A stretch of 64,000 nucleotides of DNA from Candidatus Pristimantibacillus lignocellulolyticus (GCA_023639215.1 CP097899.1:379501-443500); one strand, 5' to 3'; shown: positions 37,636 to 46,139, counted from the first letter of the stretch. Notes: a model not told the origin generated them from the letters alone. Numbers and translations: made by a program.

Positions 37636-40388
37636 TGTCTCACCTGCTTCGTTAGCCAAACTGTCATTAATGAGAATAATTGATCCATATTAATTGGCTT
37701 ACTAATATAGTCTGAAGCCCCTGCCTCAAGACAACGATCTCGATCACTCTTCATCGCTTTTGCAGTGAGAGCAATAATTGGAACATCTTGTAGTAAAGTA
37801 TCTTTACGAATTGCTCTCATCGTCTCAAATCCATCCATTAGCGGCATCATAATATCCATTAGAATAAGATCGTAGTTACTACCTTTTTGTAATATTTCCA
37901 TACAGCGAATGCCATTACCAGCTACAGTGACATGTACCCCTTTTCTTTCAAGTGCTTTTACTAATGCATATACATTACGTGCATCGTCTTCTACAACAAG
38001 AACCCTCTTATCAGCAAACAATGAGTTCTCTTGATGAGTGACAATGTGATCTTCAACAGTTATATTTGGTTCATCTGCTGAAATAATAACAACCTGTGAA
38101 TCGGTTGAAGCAGCCACTTCTTCATTACTATTGGTTATCTGTTCGATTTTTGACTGACTTAAGTTAGGTAAGTACAAAGTGAAAGTACTACCTATTCCTG
38201 GAGTACTGTCTAGTGTAATTTTACCACCTAATAATCTTGAAAATTCGTTACAAATTGATAATCCAAGCCCGGTTCCACCATATTGACGATTCGTCTCTCC
38301 ATCCACTTGCTGGAATGCTTCAAAGATCAATTGTTGCTTATCAAGTGGAATTCCTATACCTGTATCACTAACTGAAATAGCTAATACTTGTTCATTACTA
38401 TACATTGGTAATAATTGCTCCACTAATGTTTGCTCGGCACGTCCAAGTGTCAACTTCACAGAACCTTCATTCGTAAATTTGAAAGCATTAGACAATAGAT
38501 TTTTCAAAATTTGTTGTAATCTTTGACCGTCTGTATGCCATGTGTCTGGTATATTATTCTGTGTATGAATATTAAACTGAATACCTTTCTTATCTGCAAT
38601 CGGTTCAAAGTTAAGCTGTATCAACTCTGGAATTTCCGTTACATTCACTTCATCAATCGTTAAGATCACTTTACCCGCTTCAATTTTTGATAAATCAAGA
38701 ATATCATCAATTAACTTAAGCAAATCATTTCCGGAAGAATGAATCACTTTAGCGTAGCCCTCTTCGTCTATACTTAATGAGCTATTTTCATTATCAGCTA
38801 GTAGCTGAGACAAGATTAGAATACTGTTCAATGGAGTTCTTAGCTCATGTGACATATTAGCTAGAAAATTCGTTTTATACTGCGAACTTTGCTTTAGTTT
38901 AGCTGAATATTCTTCTAGTTCTATCTTCGCTTTTTCTAATTCTTTTGTTTTTTGTTCTGCAAATAAATTCTGTTCTTCCAAATGTTCTGTTGTCATACGC
39001 ATCTCTTCTTGTTGCATTTGCAGTTCTTCTGATTGCGATTGTAATTCCTCTGTATGCGCTTGAAGCTCTTCCGTTAATACTTGAGATTCGCTTAGTAACC
39101 GTTCGACTTCCATTCGCCCTGATACATTGTTAACCGCAATTCCAAAATCTACTTCGATTTCCTCAAGTAGTTTAAGATGCTGAGAACTGAAAGGTTCTAA
39201 AGAGGCAAACTCCACAACTGCTTCCACCTTGTCCTCATATTCTATTGGAACGATTAGAATGCTTTGCGGTACAAACTGTCCAAAAGCTGTAGTTATCATT
39301 GCTGGATGGTCTTGAGCACCATTCAATAGAAAGATACGTTTCTCAACTGCACATTGCCCTACTAACCCTTCACCCATCTTAAATTCATATTTTCCGACAT
39401 TTTCATCAAGCCCAGCATAAGAAGCAATATTAACTAACGTCTGATGTTTATCATTACCTTTGCGTATATAGAATACTCCATATGTAGCATTCACCATTGG
39501 AGCAACTTTAGATAAGAAAGATTCCCCTAAAGTCGTAAGGTCATTAATTCCTTGACTCATTGTGGCAACCTCTGCTACTTTTGTCTGAATCCAGTGTTTC
39601 ATTTCCAAACTCGTTAACAACTCATTTGTTGCATCTCCCAGATCTCGTAATTCGTCTCGTGTATTTACTTTTATTCTTGTCGTTAAGTCGCCACCAGCAG
39701 AAGCCATTTCTGACATCGTTTTAACGACTTGCTTAATCGTATTGACAATTGACCCAGACACAAATGCAACTATCATAAGTGCGATAACAGTAACGATAAG
39801 CAGCATGACATAAATTCCTATCGTTAATAATTGATTTCGATTTTCTAATTCACTTACATATGCTCTCGTAGATTGGATTTCCTGCGTATGCAGTGAATCA
39901 AACTTATTTCGCAAGTCATCAATATTTTGTTTACCTATATCATTACGAAAAAACTCGGTTAATTCTGTTGTTTTATTTTGTTGTTTCAATAGAATAGTAG
40001 GTTCACCCACTGTATCTATCCAAGCTTGAATAGATAGTTTAATTTCTTCAAGCTCACTTTGGGTACTCAGATTATCAGCTAGATGGGTATATAAACTGTT
40101 GTATTGCGCTCTCCACTGTGATTTCCCATTTTTATATGGTTCAAGATATGCTTCATCACCCGTTAGTAAATACCCTCGCTGTCCAGTTTCCATATTTAAT
40201 GTAGAATTTCTAATCGAAGCGATCAAGTTATGAATTTCAATATCACGAGTAGTAATACTTTCTACTTCATCCTGCAAGGCTGAAATTCTATCGGTTACGA
40301 TAACAATGGATACGCTTAGACAACATATTACGAGAATATATCCTATCGCAATTTTCATTCGTATATTTAATCTCAATCCCTTTAGCAT
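37632..40388 (-). CDS. Hybrid sensor histidine kinase (CHASE3-HAMP-GAF-HisKA-HATPase-REC)
   Basis: A 918-residue membrane kinase. TM1 (about 10-32), extracellular CHASE3 domain (33-185; NMETGQRGYLLTGDEAYLEP), TM2 (about 187-210), HAMP, GAF (about 275-420), a long coiled coil full of Glu/Gln (430-505), HisKA with His514 (NMSHELRTPLNS), HATPase_c (about 575-730), and a C-terminal receiver with phospho-Asp845 (LILMDIMMPLMDG). I place the start at the ATG at 40388, with AAAAGGAG 6-9 bases upstream. It overlaps the orphan CheR gene and lies among the sigma-B genes. It could feed phosphate to the REC-PP2C protein (inference). Confidence 0.92.
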   Translation of the reverse strand: MLKGLRLNIRMKIAIGYILVICCLSVSIVIVTDRISALQDEVESITTRDIEIHNLIASIRNSTLNMETGQRGYLLTGDEAYLEPYKNGKSQWRAQYNSLYTHLADNLSTQSELEEIKLSIQAWIDTVGEPTILLKQQNKTTELTEFFRNDIGKQNIDDLRNKFDSLHTQEIQSTRAYVSELENRNQLLTIGIYVMLLIVTVIALMIVAFVSGSIVNTIKQVVKTMSEMASAGGDLTTRIKVNTRDELRDLGDATNELLTSLEMKHWIQTKVAEVATMSQGINDLTTLGESFLSKVAPMVNATYGVFYIRKGNDKHQTLVNIASYAGLDENVGKYEFKMGEGLVGQCAVEKRIFLLNGAQDHPAMITTAFGQFVPQSILIVPIEYEDKVEAVVEFASLEPFSSQHLKLLEEIEVDFGIAVNNVSGRMEVERLLSESQVLTEELQAHTEELQSQSEELQMQQEEMRMTTEHLEEQNLFAEQKTKELEKAKIELEEYSAKLKQSSQYKTNFLANMSHELRTPLNSILILSQLLADNENSSLSIDEEGYAKVIHSSGNDLLKLIDDILDLSKIEAGKVILTIDEVNVTEIPELIQLNFEPIADKKGIQFNIHTQNNIPDTWHTDGQRLQQILKNLLSNAFKFTNEGSVKLTLGRAEQTLVEQLLPMYSNEQVLAISVSDTGIGIPLDKQQLIFEAFQQVDGETNRQYGGTGLGLSICNEFSRLLGGKITLDSTPGIGSTFTLYLPNLSQSKIEQITNSNEEVAASTDSQVVIISADEPNITVEDHIVTHQENSLFADKRVLVVEDDARNVYALVKALERKGVHVTVAGNGIRCMEILQKGSNYDLILMDIMMPLMDGFETMRAIRKDTLLQDVPIIALTAKAMKSDRDRCLEAGASDYISKPINMDQLFSLMTVWLTKQVRH

Positions 40389-40465
40389 CATTATCTCCTT
40401 TTCATTCTTTATCGATTTAATAGAATACAACAATTATAACATGACTAGGTTTTTCTATTTTTCTG

Positions 40466-40490
40466 ATTCAAACTCGACAACCTTGGGTAA
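40466..40490 (+). promoter_or_regulatory. Candidate sigma-B promoter of the YtxG-like/rsbW/sigB operon
   Basis: ATTCAA (40466-40471) - 13 bp - GGGTAA (40485-40490), 27 bases upstream of the DUF948 gene. It would make sigB autoregulated, as in Bacillus. Confidence 0.5.
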
Positions 40491-40517
40491 ATATTAAAAA
40501 AAGAGGATGTGATAAAT

Positions 40518-40970
40518 ATGGATCTTTTTATTCAAATTGGCATGATCATTATTACGATTGCATTTATTATTCTGATGTATTCCATTGTACAAACGTTGAA
40601 AGTATTGAAAGCAGCTATTGAAGAAATGCGATTAATGATTGGACAAGTTCGAACGGATGTCTCACACATTTCAGAGGATATGAAAGAAGCCATCCATAAC
40701 ACGAATGAAATGACACTCGATGTACGTAAAAAGTTAAGCTCCCTCAATATACTTTTTGCAACCGTCAATGATATTGGACAAGCTGTTCACTCCTTCACAG
40801 GTATAGCCAAGGAATCTGCCGCTAGTCTCGCCACAACATTGAAGAAGGATCAGCGTCAAACTGTACAAAGTGATCATAATAAAGCAAAATCTAATGATGG
40901 GATTTCTACCGCAATAATAGATACTATTATTTCTTCATTACGAATATGGAAAAGAGTCAAACGATATTAG
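40518..40970 (+). CDS. DUF948 membrane protein (YtxG-like)
   Basis: A 150-residue protein with one N-terminal TM segment (about 5-24, IGMIIITIAFIILMYSIVQT) and a long amphipathic helix region of the DUF948 type. In Bacillus the relative YtxG belongs to the sigma-B regulon with YtxH, and a YtxH-like gene lies 1.5 kb away here. The ATG at 40518 has AGAGGA 10 bases upstream; the GTG at 40509 is too close to it. It heads an operon with rsbW copy 2 and sigB. Its molecular function is unknown. Confidence 0.85.
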   Translation: MDLFIQIGMIIITIAFIILMYSIVQTLKVLKAAIEEMRLMIGQVRTDVSHISEDMKEAIHNTNEMTLDVRKKLSSLNILFATVNDIGQAVHSFTGIAKESAASLATTLKKDQRQTVQSDHNKAKSNDGISTAIIDTIISSLRIWKRVKRY

Positions 40971-41006
40971 ACTATAATAAAGTAACCATAGAGAGGAACA
41001 TGACTA

Positions 41007-41450
41007 ATGACAAACCCTCGTATTCAATTAACTATACCTGCCCAAGCAGAATATATCGATATTGTAAGACTGACCTTATACGGAGTAGCTAACAAAGCTG
41101 GATTCTCCTATGAAGATATTGAAGATATGAAAGTAGCTGTATCAGAAGCATGTACAAATGCTGTACTTCACGCTTATGACTTTCAGCATTTTGGCTTAAT
41201 TAATGTTACTTTTGATTTAGAAAGAGACTATATTTGTATTACTGTCAAAGATTCAGGTAGCAGTTTTCAATATGAACAAACGATTGGTAAATCTGGCGCT
41301 CTTCATAATCAACCATTAGATAATATTGTTCCTGGAGGACTAGGGATATATATGATGCATGCCTTAATGGATAGCGTCGAATTCCGTACCGACCTCGGTA
41401 CGGAGGTGATTCTAACAAAAAGATTAAGCAGAAAAGAGGAACTTGCATGA
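41007..41450 (+). CDS. rsbW: Anti-sigma-B factor RsbW, copy 2
   Basis: A 147-residue anti-sigma factor and serine kinase that holds sigma-B inactive and phosphorylates RsbV. All ATP-binding boxes are intact: the N-box SEACTNAVLHAY, the G1 box VKDSGSSF with the conserved Asp, and the G2 box PGGLGIYMMHALMD. The ATG has GAGAGGA 9 bases upstream. Its stop overlaps the sigB start (ATGA), so the two are made in a coupled way, the usual rsbW-sigB order. No rsbV precedes it here; rsbV lies 5.4 kb away with the other copy. Confidence 0.94.
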   Translation: MTNPRIQLTIPAQAEYIDIVRLTLYGVANKAGFSYEDIEDMKVAVSEACTNAVLHAYDFQHFGLINVTFDLERDYICITVKDSGSSFQYEQTIGKSGALHNQPLDNIVPGGLGIYMMHALMDSVEFRTDLGTEVILTKRLSRKEELA

Positions 41451-42220
41451 ATAACAAATCCTCCTGTCTTAATCCAGAACAAACGATAGAATTGATGGCG
41501 ATCTATAAAGTAAGTGAATGTAATGACATTGCCACTGAATTACTCCGTCATTATAAACCACTTATTCGAATGGCGGCCGTCAAAATGTCTCGTAGTCGAC
41601 CAGATTTGTTTGAAGATCTATTTCAGGTTGCTCAATTATCCATGCTACGATTATTTAAACAATATGACCATGAACGTGCTATCCCATTTGAAGGATATGC
41701 AATGAAAAGTTTAATTGGCCATCTTAAAAATTATTTGCGTGATAAATCATGGTATATACAAGTACCTCGAAGAATTAAAGAAAAAGGCTTACTTATTCAG
41801 AAATCGATTGACCATCTTACTATTACGCTTCAACGTTCTCCTAATGTAGATGAAATTGCAGCTCACATGGAACTAACCGTTGAGGAAACGATTGAAATTC
41901 TATCTTCTCGTGAATCTTATCAATATATTTCGCTAGATACACCGCTCTCTACAGATAATGATAGTGCAACCATTGGTGATCTCATAAATTCTCAAGTTGA
42001 TGAATATAAGGCCGTTGAGCATCGGATTGATCTAGAAGATGCTTTAAAGCATTTGAAAGAAGAAGAACGTAATGTGCTTAATCATATCTATCATAATGAT
42101 CTATCACAGCGTAGTATTGCAGAGCAACTGGGTATCTCGCAGATGAGTGTCTCACGTATACAGAAGCGTGCCATCCTAAAGCTACAAAGAATATTAGCTC
42201 AGAATAAGTTAGATGAATAA
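41447..42220 (+). CDS. sigB: General stress sigma factor SigB
   Basis: A 257-residue alternative sigma factor of the SigB/SigF/SigG group. Region 2 (AAVKMSRSRPDLFEDLFQVA, then AMKSLIGHLKNYLRDKSW) with the following IQVPRRIKE of region 3, and region 4 (EEERNVLNHIYHNDLSQRSI; ISQMSVSRIQKRAI). It has no region 1. It overlaps rsbW by four bases, which makes the identity secure. It probably recognises the GTTTCA-N14-GGGTAT-like promoters found nearby, one of which may lie before its own operon. Confidence 0.95.
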   Translation: MNNKSSCLNPEQTIELMAIYKVSECNDIATELLRHYKPLIRMAAVKMSRSRPDLFEDLFQVAQLSMLRLFKQYDHERAIPFEGYAMKSLIGHLKNYLRDKSWYIQVPRRIKEKGLLIQKSIDHLTITLQRSPNVDEIAAHMELTVEETIEILSSRESYQYISLDTPLSTDNDSATIGDLINSQVDEYKAVEHRIDLEDALKHLKEEERNVLNHIYHNDLSQRSIAEQLGISQMSVSRIQKRAILKLQRILAQNKLDE

Positions 42221-42268
42221 TTGCTTTTCTTCATACAATTCATATCTTCCTACCTCATTTTGCTTCTA

Positions 42269-42310
42269 ATACCTTATCCTGATTGAGAGTTAACAATCAG
42301 GATAAGGTAT
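42269..42310 (+). terminator. Terminator after sigB
   Basis: A perfect 16-bp stem, ATACCTTATCCTGATT and its complement with a 10-base loop, about 50 bases after the stop. The T-tract is moderate. Confidence 0.85.
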
Positions 42311-42344
42311 ATTTGTGTAATAAGTAACATTTATTATGACACAA

Positions 42345-42379
42345 CTAAGCAGAATTGCTCTTTTCGCAATTCTGCTTAG
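42345..42379 (-). terminator. Terminator of the YtxH-like gene
   Basis: A perfect 14-bp stem, CTAAGCAGAATTGC and its complement with a 7-base loop, 35 bases after the stop on the minus strand. The T-tract is weak. Confidence 0.75.
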
Positions 42380-42414
42380 TAACCTTTTAATACTCCTTTA
42401 TGTGACTGTGAGCT

Positions 42415-42771
42415 TTATTTGTCTGTAGCTGATAGCTTATCTTTGAGCTCATCTGTTGTGGAAGCAAAAGAATCTTTAATATTCTGTTTAGATTCTTTTG
42501 CTTGATCAGCAAGACTAGATGCTTCTTCCTTAACACTTTCAACAATGTCTTTCGTTGTACCACCAACAGTGGACGCAATCTCTTTCGTTTTTTCACCAAC
42601 AGTAGACGCGATTTCTTTCGTTCTATCACATAATGAATGATATTTATCTGATAGTTCCTCTCGCATCTTGGCACCTGACTTAGGAGCTAGTAATAGTGTA
42701 GCGATGATACCCATCGTGCCTCCTATTACAGTCCCTAGCAATATTCCACTACTTCTCGTTTCATTTGGCAT
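42415..42771 (-). CDS. YtxH-domain general stress protein
   Basis: A 118-residue protein. An N-terminal TM segment with the YtxH signature (GILLGTVIGGTMGIIATLLL, followed by APKSGAKMREEL) and a long helical repeat region (TKEIASTVGEK and TKEIASTVGGT in tandem) follow. YtxH is a sigma-B-controlled protein in Bacillus; its role is unknown. The ATG has AAAGGAGAG upstream. A sigma-B-like promoter lies about 70 bases upstream, divergent from that of the next gene. Confidence 0.9.
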   Translation of the reverse strand: MPNETRSSGILLGTVIGGTMGIIATLLLAPKSGAKMREELSDKYHSLCDRTKEIASTVGEKTKEIASTVGGTTKDIVESVKEEASSLADQAKESKQNIKDSFASTTDELKDKLSATDK

Positions 42772-42840
42772 TTGATATCTCTCCTTTTTGTTTCATATTG
42801 ATAATAACGTGTAACTGATGTATCAACTTCTTATTATGTA

Positions 42841-42866
42841 GTAACCACTCTAGCAATCTTTGAAAC
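42841..42866 (-). promoter_or_regulatory. Candidate sigma-B promoter of the YtxH-like gene
   Basis: On the minus strand, GTTTCA (42866-42861) - 14 bp - GGTTAC (42846-42841), about 70 bases upstream of the YtxH-like start. It is divergent from the promoter at 42891-42916. Confidence 0.5.
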
Positions 42867-42890
42867 ATATTTATTGAATAACAAATAACT

Positions 42891-42916
42891 GTTTCATAGT
42901 AAATAGTAGTGGGTAT
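42891..42916 (+). promoter_or_regulatory. Sigma-B promoter of the YjzC-like gene
   Basis: GTTTCA (42891-42896) - 14 bp - GGGTAT (42911-42916). It matches the Bacillus sigma-B consensus GTTTAA-N12-14-GGGTAT at 11 of 12 positions. It lies 64 bases upstream of the tandem-repeat gene at 42981. Confidence 0.75.
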
Positions 42917-42980
42917 TAATGAACATGTGACATTACAACCTAGTAGTTCACTAATCTATCATTGAAAGGATTGACTGAAC

Positions 42981-43277
42981 ATGAAAACAGCTACTGATTT
43001 ACATCACACAAGCGAAGAGGTAATGGAGACAGGGCAATATGTATGTGCTGCAGGAGAAAAGCGAGAACTTAACAAGGGCGATGCATTTCCTGCTTGTCCA
43101 CAATCGGGAAAGGACACAACATGGCGCCACACTAATCATCAACATAAAACCGGTGATCGCGTAACAGAAGCCGGTCAATATATCGATGCAGATGGTGAAC
43201 GAATGAACTTAAATGTAGACGATAAATTTCCTAGTTGCCCAAAAACCGGTAATAATACCGTGTGGATTCATGCTTAG
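42981..43277 (+). CDS. Tandem-repeat YjzC-like small stress protein
   Basis: A 98-residue protein made of two similar halves (about 15-49 and 57-98). Each half has ETGQYV or EAGQYI, then a Gly-Glu or Gly-Glu-Arg turn, a basic/acidic strand, FPACP or FPSCP, and TTWRHT or NTVWIH. This resembles two copies of the short YjzC-type module, each with one Cys. No function is known. The ATG has GAAAGGA upstream. The strong sigma-B promoter in front marks it as a stress gene, and a very strong terminator follows. Confidence 0.75.
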   Translation: MKTATDLHHTSEEVMETGQYVCAAGEKRELNKGDAFPACPQSGKDTTWRHTNHQHKTGDRVTEAGQYIDADGERMNLNVDDKFPSCPKTGNNTVWIHA

Positions 43278-43309
43278 TTCAAAGTTTTTAATTCATATTT
43301 CATAAACAA

Positions 43310-43357
43310 AAAAAGTATACCAAGTAGTGGTCTAGACCACTACTTGGTATACTTTTT
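43310..43357. terminator. Long palindromic terminator
   Basis: A perfect palindrome with two 24-bp arms; the left arm begins AAAAAGTATACC and the centre is TCTAGA. It lies about 30 bases after the YjzC-like stop, with A and T runs on both sides. Confidence 0.85.
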
Positions 43358-43430
43358 CTCATTGCATTATCGAGTAACTTCTATTAAATAGTAACAAACA
43401 ATTCATTTAATTTTCGTATATCAACATAAA

Positions 43431-43456
43431 AATCTCCCAATCAGATGATTGGGAGA
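43431..43456 (-). terminator. Terminator of the small DUF3934-like gene
   Basis: The stem ATCTCCCAATCA / TGATTGGGAGAT with a very short loop, followed on the minus strand by a run of T, 13 bases after the stop. Confidence 0.85.
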
Positions 43457-43469
43457 TAACTACACTCCA

Positions 43470-43616
43470 TTATGGATTAGAAGTAGGTTTTGGTTTTTTC
43501 GTACCTTTACTCTTATATGGTTTTGGTGTGTTTGCAGCTTTTCTTTCTGCTGTTTGCCAACGATTCCATCCTTTTTTTCCCGTTCCTTGACCTGTACCGC
43601 CTTTTCCTTTAGCCAA
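43470..43616 (-). CDS. Small basic protein, DUF3934-like
   Basis: A 48-residue basic protein: AKGKGGTGQGTGKKGWNRWQ, then KKP- and PKPY-type repeats. This matches my memory of the short DUF3934 family of Bacillales; function unknown. The TTG at 43616 has GGAG 8 bases upstream. A longer frame to 43715 exists, but a promoter (43687-43715) lies inside that extension, so the short form is preferred. It stands alone with its own terminator. Confidence 0.75.
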   Translation of the reverse strand: MAKGKGGTGQGTGKKGWNRWQTAERKAANTPKPYKSKGTKKPKPTSNP

Positions 43617-43686
43617 ACTTATCACTCCGTTGTGAGATCTACCAAAATAACTAATTGTTATGTTAGTGTCTACTTTTGCTGTCTTT

Positions 43687-43715
43687 ATTGTAACAGATTC
43701 TTTGCCATTCACCAA
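43687..43715 (-). promoter_or_regulatory. Promoter of the DUF3934-like gene
   Basis: On the minus strand, TTGGTG (43715-43710) - 17 bp - TACAAT (43692-43687), about 70 bases upstream of the TTG start. Confidence 0.5.
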
Positions 43716-43751
43716 TAATAGCTTTTATACCACGTTATTACTTCGAAAGGG

Positions 43752-44792
43752 TTATCTCTTCTTATGAGGCAATCTTTTTTGCGTAATGATTTCCCGATAT
43801 ATAGCAGGGGTTACAGTCTCAAATTTCTTGAATGTCTTTATAAAATATCCTGCATCATAAAACCCAAGCTGTTCACCTATTTGTGTAATCGATAAATTAG
43901 TAGTAATTATAAGTTCTTTTGCCCATTCTATTTTAAGCTTTGCTACAAACATCGAGAAATTTTCGCCCATTTCCCTAGTAAATAGTCTACTGAAGTAGCT
44001 AGAGCTAATATGACATATTGAAGCCATCTCTTGTAATGTGTAATTTTCGTTTTTGTGGGTATATATATAATCTAATGCTGGTTGTAGTACCGATTGGGGA
44101 GAGGTCATTGCCAGAGACTGTTTTCCTTCTTTCTCACGTAATGCACTAGATAACCCTTCTTGAAATGCTTGAAGACTGCGATCCTTCAACGTTTCCAAGG
44201 TCGATTGATCAATTTCACCAGAAAGTGCATTTTTGTACATATCAATTGCTACATTTTTGTGAATCATCTCACCAACGATATAAGTCGACATATGAAATAA
44301 CATATCGGCAATTGATTCGACTTCTTCATACGTTAAGAGGGGTAAGTTATTATAATGCTCTTTATTAATGGGCAGAATATCTAGATCATTCAAGTGCGCC
44401 GGACGAGTTATGATCTGTTCTAGCGGTGCTGTAGCCTCATCTCGCAATTTAATTTGTCCCGCCATTATAGCTCCGATATATTGATTGTTAAATATGATTG
44501 GTATCGCAATATCTACAATATTGAAATGACATAAATATATATAAGGTTTATTAAGACGAGCTGCTTCTAAGCCTGCATGGGAATCGCATTTCTGGCAATA
44601 TTTAGAAAGATTCTGATCTTGTCTCACACTTTGACAAAATGATTGGCAATGACTATGCTTCGTGACAGGTACTCCTTTATAGTCCACTAATATAATCGCC
44701 ATTTTAGTCACCAGAGAAAGTGAATCTTGGAGCTTATGCCATTTATTCAAGTCAATCGAATGTTCTGAATCAAATAGTGATTGTGACATCAT
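43752..44792 (-). CDS. AraC-family regulator with PocR sensor domain
   Basis: A 346-residue regulator. The N-terminal PocR domain (about 15-170) has the Cys/His cluster typical of the family (HCQSFCQSV, YCQKCDSHAG, CHFNIVDIAIPI). The C-terminal AraC HTH (about 245-340) shows LQEMASICHISSSYFSRLF and ITQIGEQLGFYDAGYFIKTF. PocR proteins sense small diols or glycerol-type compounds. It is divergent from the glycerol dehydrogenase and dihydroxyacetone kinase genes, which are its likely targets. The ATG at 44792 has GGAGTG upstream. Confidence 0.93.
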   Translation of the reverse strand: MMSQSLFDSEHSIDLNKWHKLQDSLSLVTKMAIILVDYKGVPVTKHSHCQSFCQSVRQDQNLSKYCQKCDSHAGLEAARLNKPYIYLCHFNIVDIAIPIIFNNQYIGAIMAGQIKLRDEATAPLEQIITRPAHLNDLDILPINKEHYNNLPLLTYEEVESIADMLFHMSTYIVGEMIHKNVAIDMYKNALSGEIDQSTLETLKDRSLQAFQEGLSSALREKEGKQSLAMTSPQSVLQPALDYIYTHKNENYTLQEMASICHISSSYFSRLFTREMGENFSMFVAKLKIEWAKELIITTNLSITQIGEQLGFYDAGYFIKTFKKFETVTPAIYREIITQKRLPHKKR

Positions 44793-45001
44793 ACATTACA
44801 CTCCATTAGATTATTTGATCATTCCTGACTCTTATTATACTAAAACTTTCGCTAACAGGACAAGATATTACGATATTATCGTATAAAAACAAAAATTTAC
44901 GACATAATACTACTTTAAATAGAGATGAACGTGTCATGACTAATAAGTTATAGACATCTATAATTAGTGTTAATTCATTGTTACTATGGGAGGAAATTAA
45001 T

Positions 45002-46135
45002 ATGAGAAGAGCATTTATTAGTCCAACAAAATATGTACAAGGTGAAAACGAATTACTTAACTTAGGTTATTTTGTTCAAACTTTCGGAGATTCAGCATTG
45101 TTAATTGCACACCCGTCAGATGTAGCACGTGTGAAAGAGCAATTAGAGGCAACAAGTAATCAATTCAAAATCACACTTGTTGAAAGCGGTTTCCAAGGGG
45201 AATGTTCAAGACAGGAAGTAGCAAGACTACAAGCGTTAGCTAAAGAACATAATTGTTCTTGTACGATTGGATTAGGCGGAGGTAAAGCTATCGATACTGC
45301 TAAATGTGTAGCTGAAGGCGATGCTCTTATTATTGTACCTACAATCGCTGCAACAGATGCTCCAACAAGTCACTCTGCTGTGTTATATACACCAGATGGT
45401 GCATTTGATGATTATGCATACTTCAAGCAAAGCCCAAGCGTCGTTATGATTGATACTACAATTATTGCAAATGCACCAACAAGATTTTTAGTATCGGGTA
45501 TGGGTGACGCACTTTCCACATATTTTGAAGCAAGAGCAACAGCAAATTCTTATTCTAATGTCAATGCGGGTTTACCTTGCGGTGTTCGTGAAGGAATCTG
45601 TGGCCCAGCTAAAGGTACAAAAGCAGCATCAGCATTAGCGAAATTATGTTATGAGACACTGTTAGAAGACGGACTTAAAGCTAAAATCGCTTGTGATATG
45701 AATGTGGTTACTCCTGCTTTAGAAAATATTATTGAGACAAATATTTTATTATCAGGTCTTGGATTTGAAAGTGGTGGCTTAGCAGCAATTCATGCGATTC
45801 ATAATGGATTAACTGAACTTGAAGGTACGCATCATTATTTCCATGGTGAAAAAGTTGCTTTCAGTACAATTGCACAATTAGTTCTTGAAAATGCAGATAG
45901 AGCTGAAATTGACGAAGTGCTTACATTCTGTGATTCCGTCGGCCTACCTATTTGTCTTGCTGATATCGGTGTAGCTTCCGTAACTCACGAGGAGTTAATG
46001 AATGTTGCTCGTAAAGCGTGTATTCCAGAAGAGTCGATTCACTCCATGCCATTCCCAATTACAGTCGAAGCAGTTGCAGCTGCAATTATGGTTGCTGATC
46101 AACTTGGTCGTGAATTCAAGTTAGGAAAGGAATAA
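45002..46135 (+). CDS. gldA: Glycerol dehydrogenase GldA
   Basis: A 377-residue NAD-dependent iron/zinc alcohol dehydrogenase that oxidises glycerol to dihydroxyacetone. Landmarks are the dinucleotide loop GLGGGKAIDTAKC, PTIAATDAPTSHSAV, and metal ligands in GMGDALSTYFEARAT (Asp), GGLAAIHAIHNGL and THHYFHGEK (His). Between ATANSYSNVNAG and the helix ALAKLCYETL there is an unusual Cys-containing stretch (LPCGVREGICGPAKG), roughly 10-14 residues longer than I expect for GldA. The ATG at 45002 has GGGAGG upstream. Dihydroxyacetone kinase follows 4 bases later. Confidence 0.95.
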   Translation: MRRAFISPTKYVQGENELLNLGYFVQTFGDSALLIAHPSDVARVKEQLEATSNQFKITLVESGFQGECSRQEVARLQALAKEHNCSCTIGLGGGKAIDTAKCVAEGDALIIVPTIAATDAPTSHSAVLYTPDGAFDDYAYFKQSPSVVMIDTTIIANAPTRFLVSGMGDALSTYFEARATANSYSNVNAGLPCGVREGICGPAKGTKAASALAKLCYETLLEDGLKAKIACDMNVVTPALENIIETNILLSGLGFESGGLAAIHAIHNGLTELEGTHHYFHGEKVAFSTIAQLVLENADRAEIDEVLTFCDSVGLPICLADIGVASVTHEELMNVARKACIPEESIHSMPFPITVEAVAAAIMVADQLGREFKLGKE

Positions 46136-46139
46136 TACT

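Noticed and set aside
43617..43715. N-terminal extension of the DUF3934-like gene
   Set aside because: A promoter lies in the extension and GGAG is placed correctly for the TTG at 43616.
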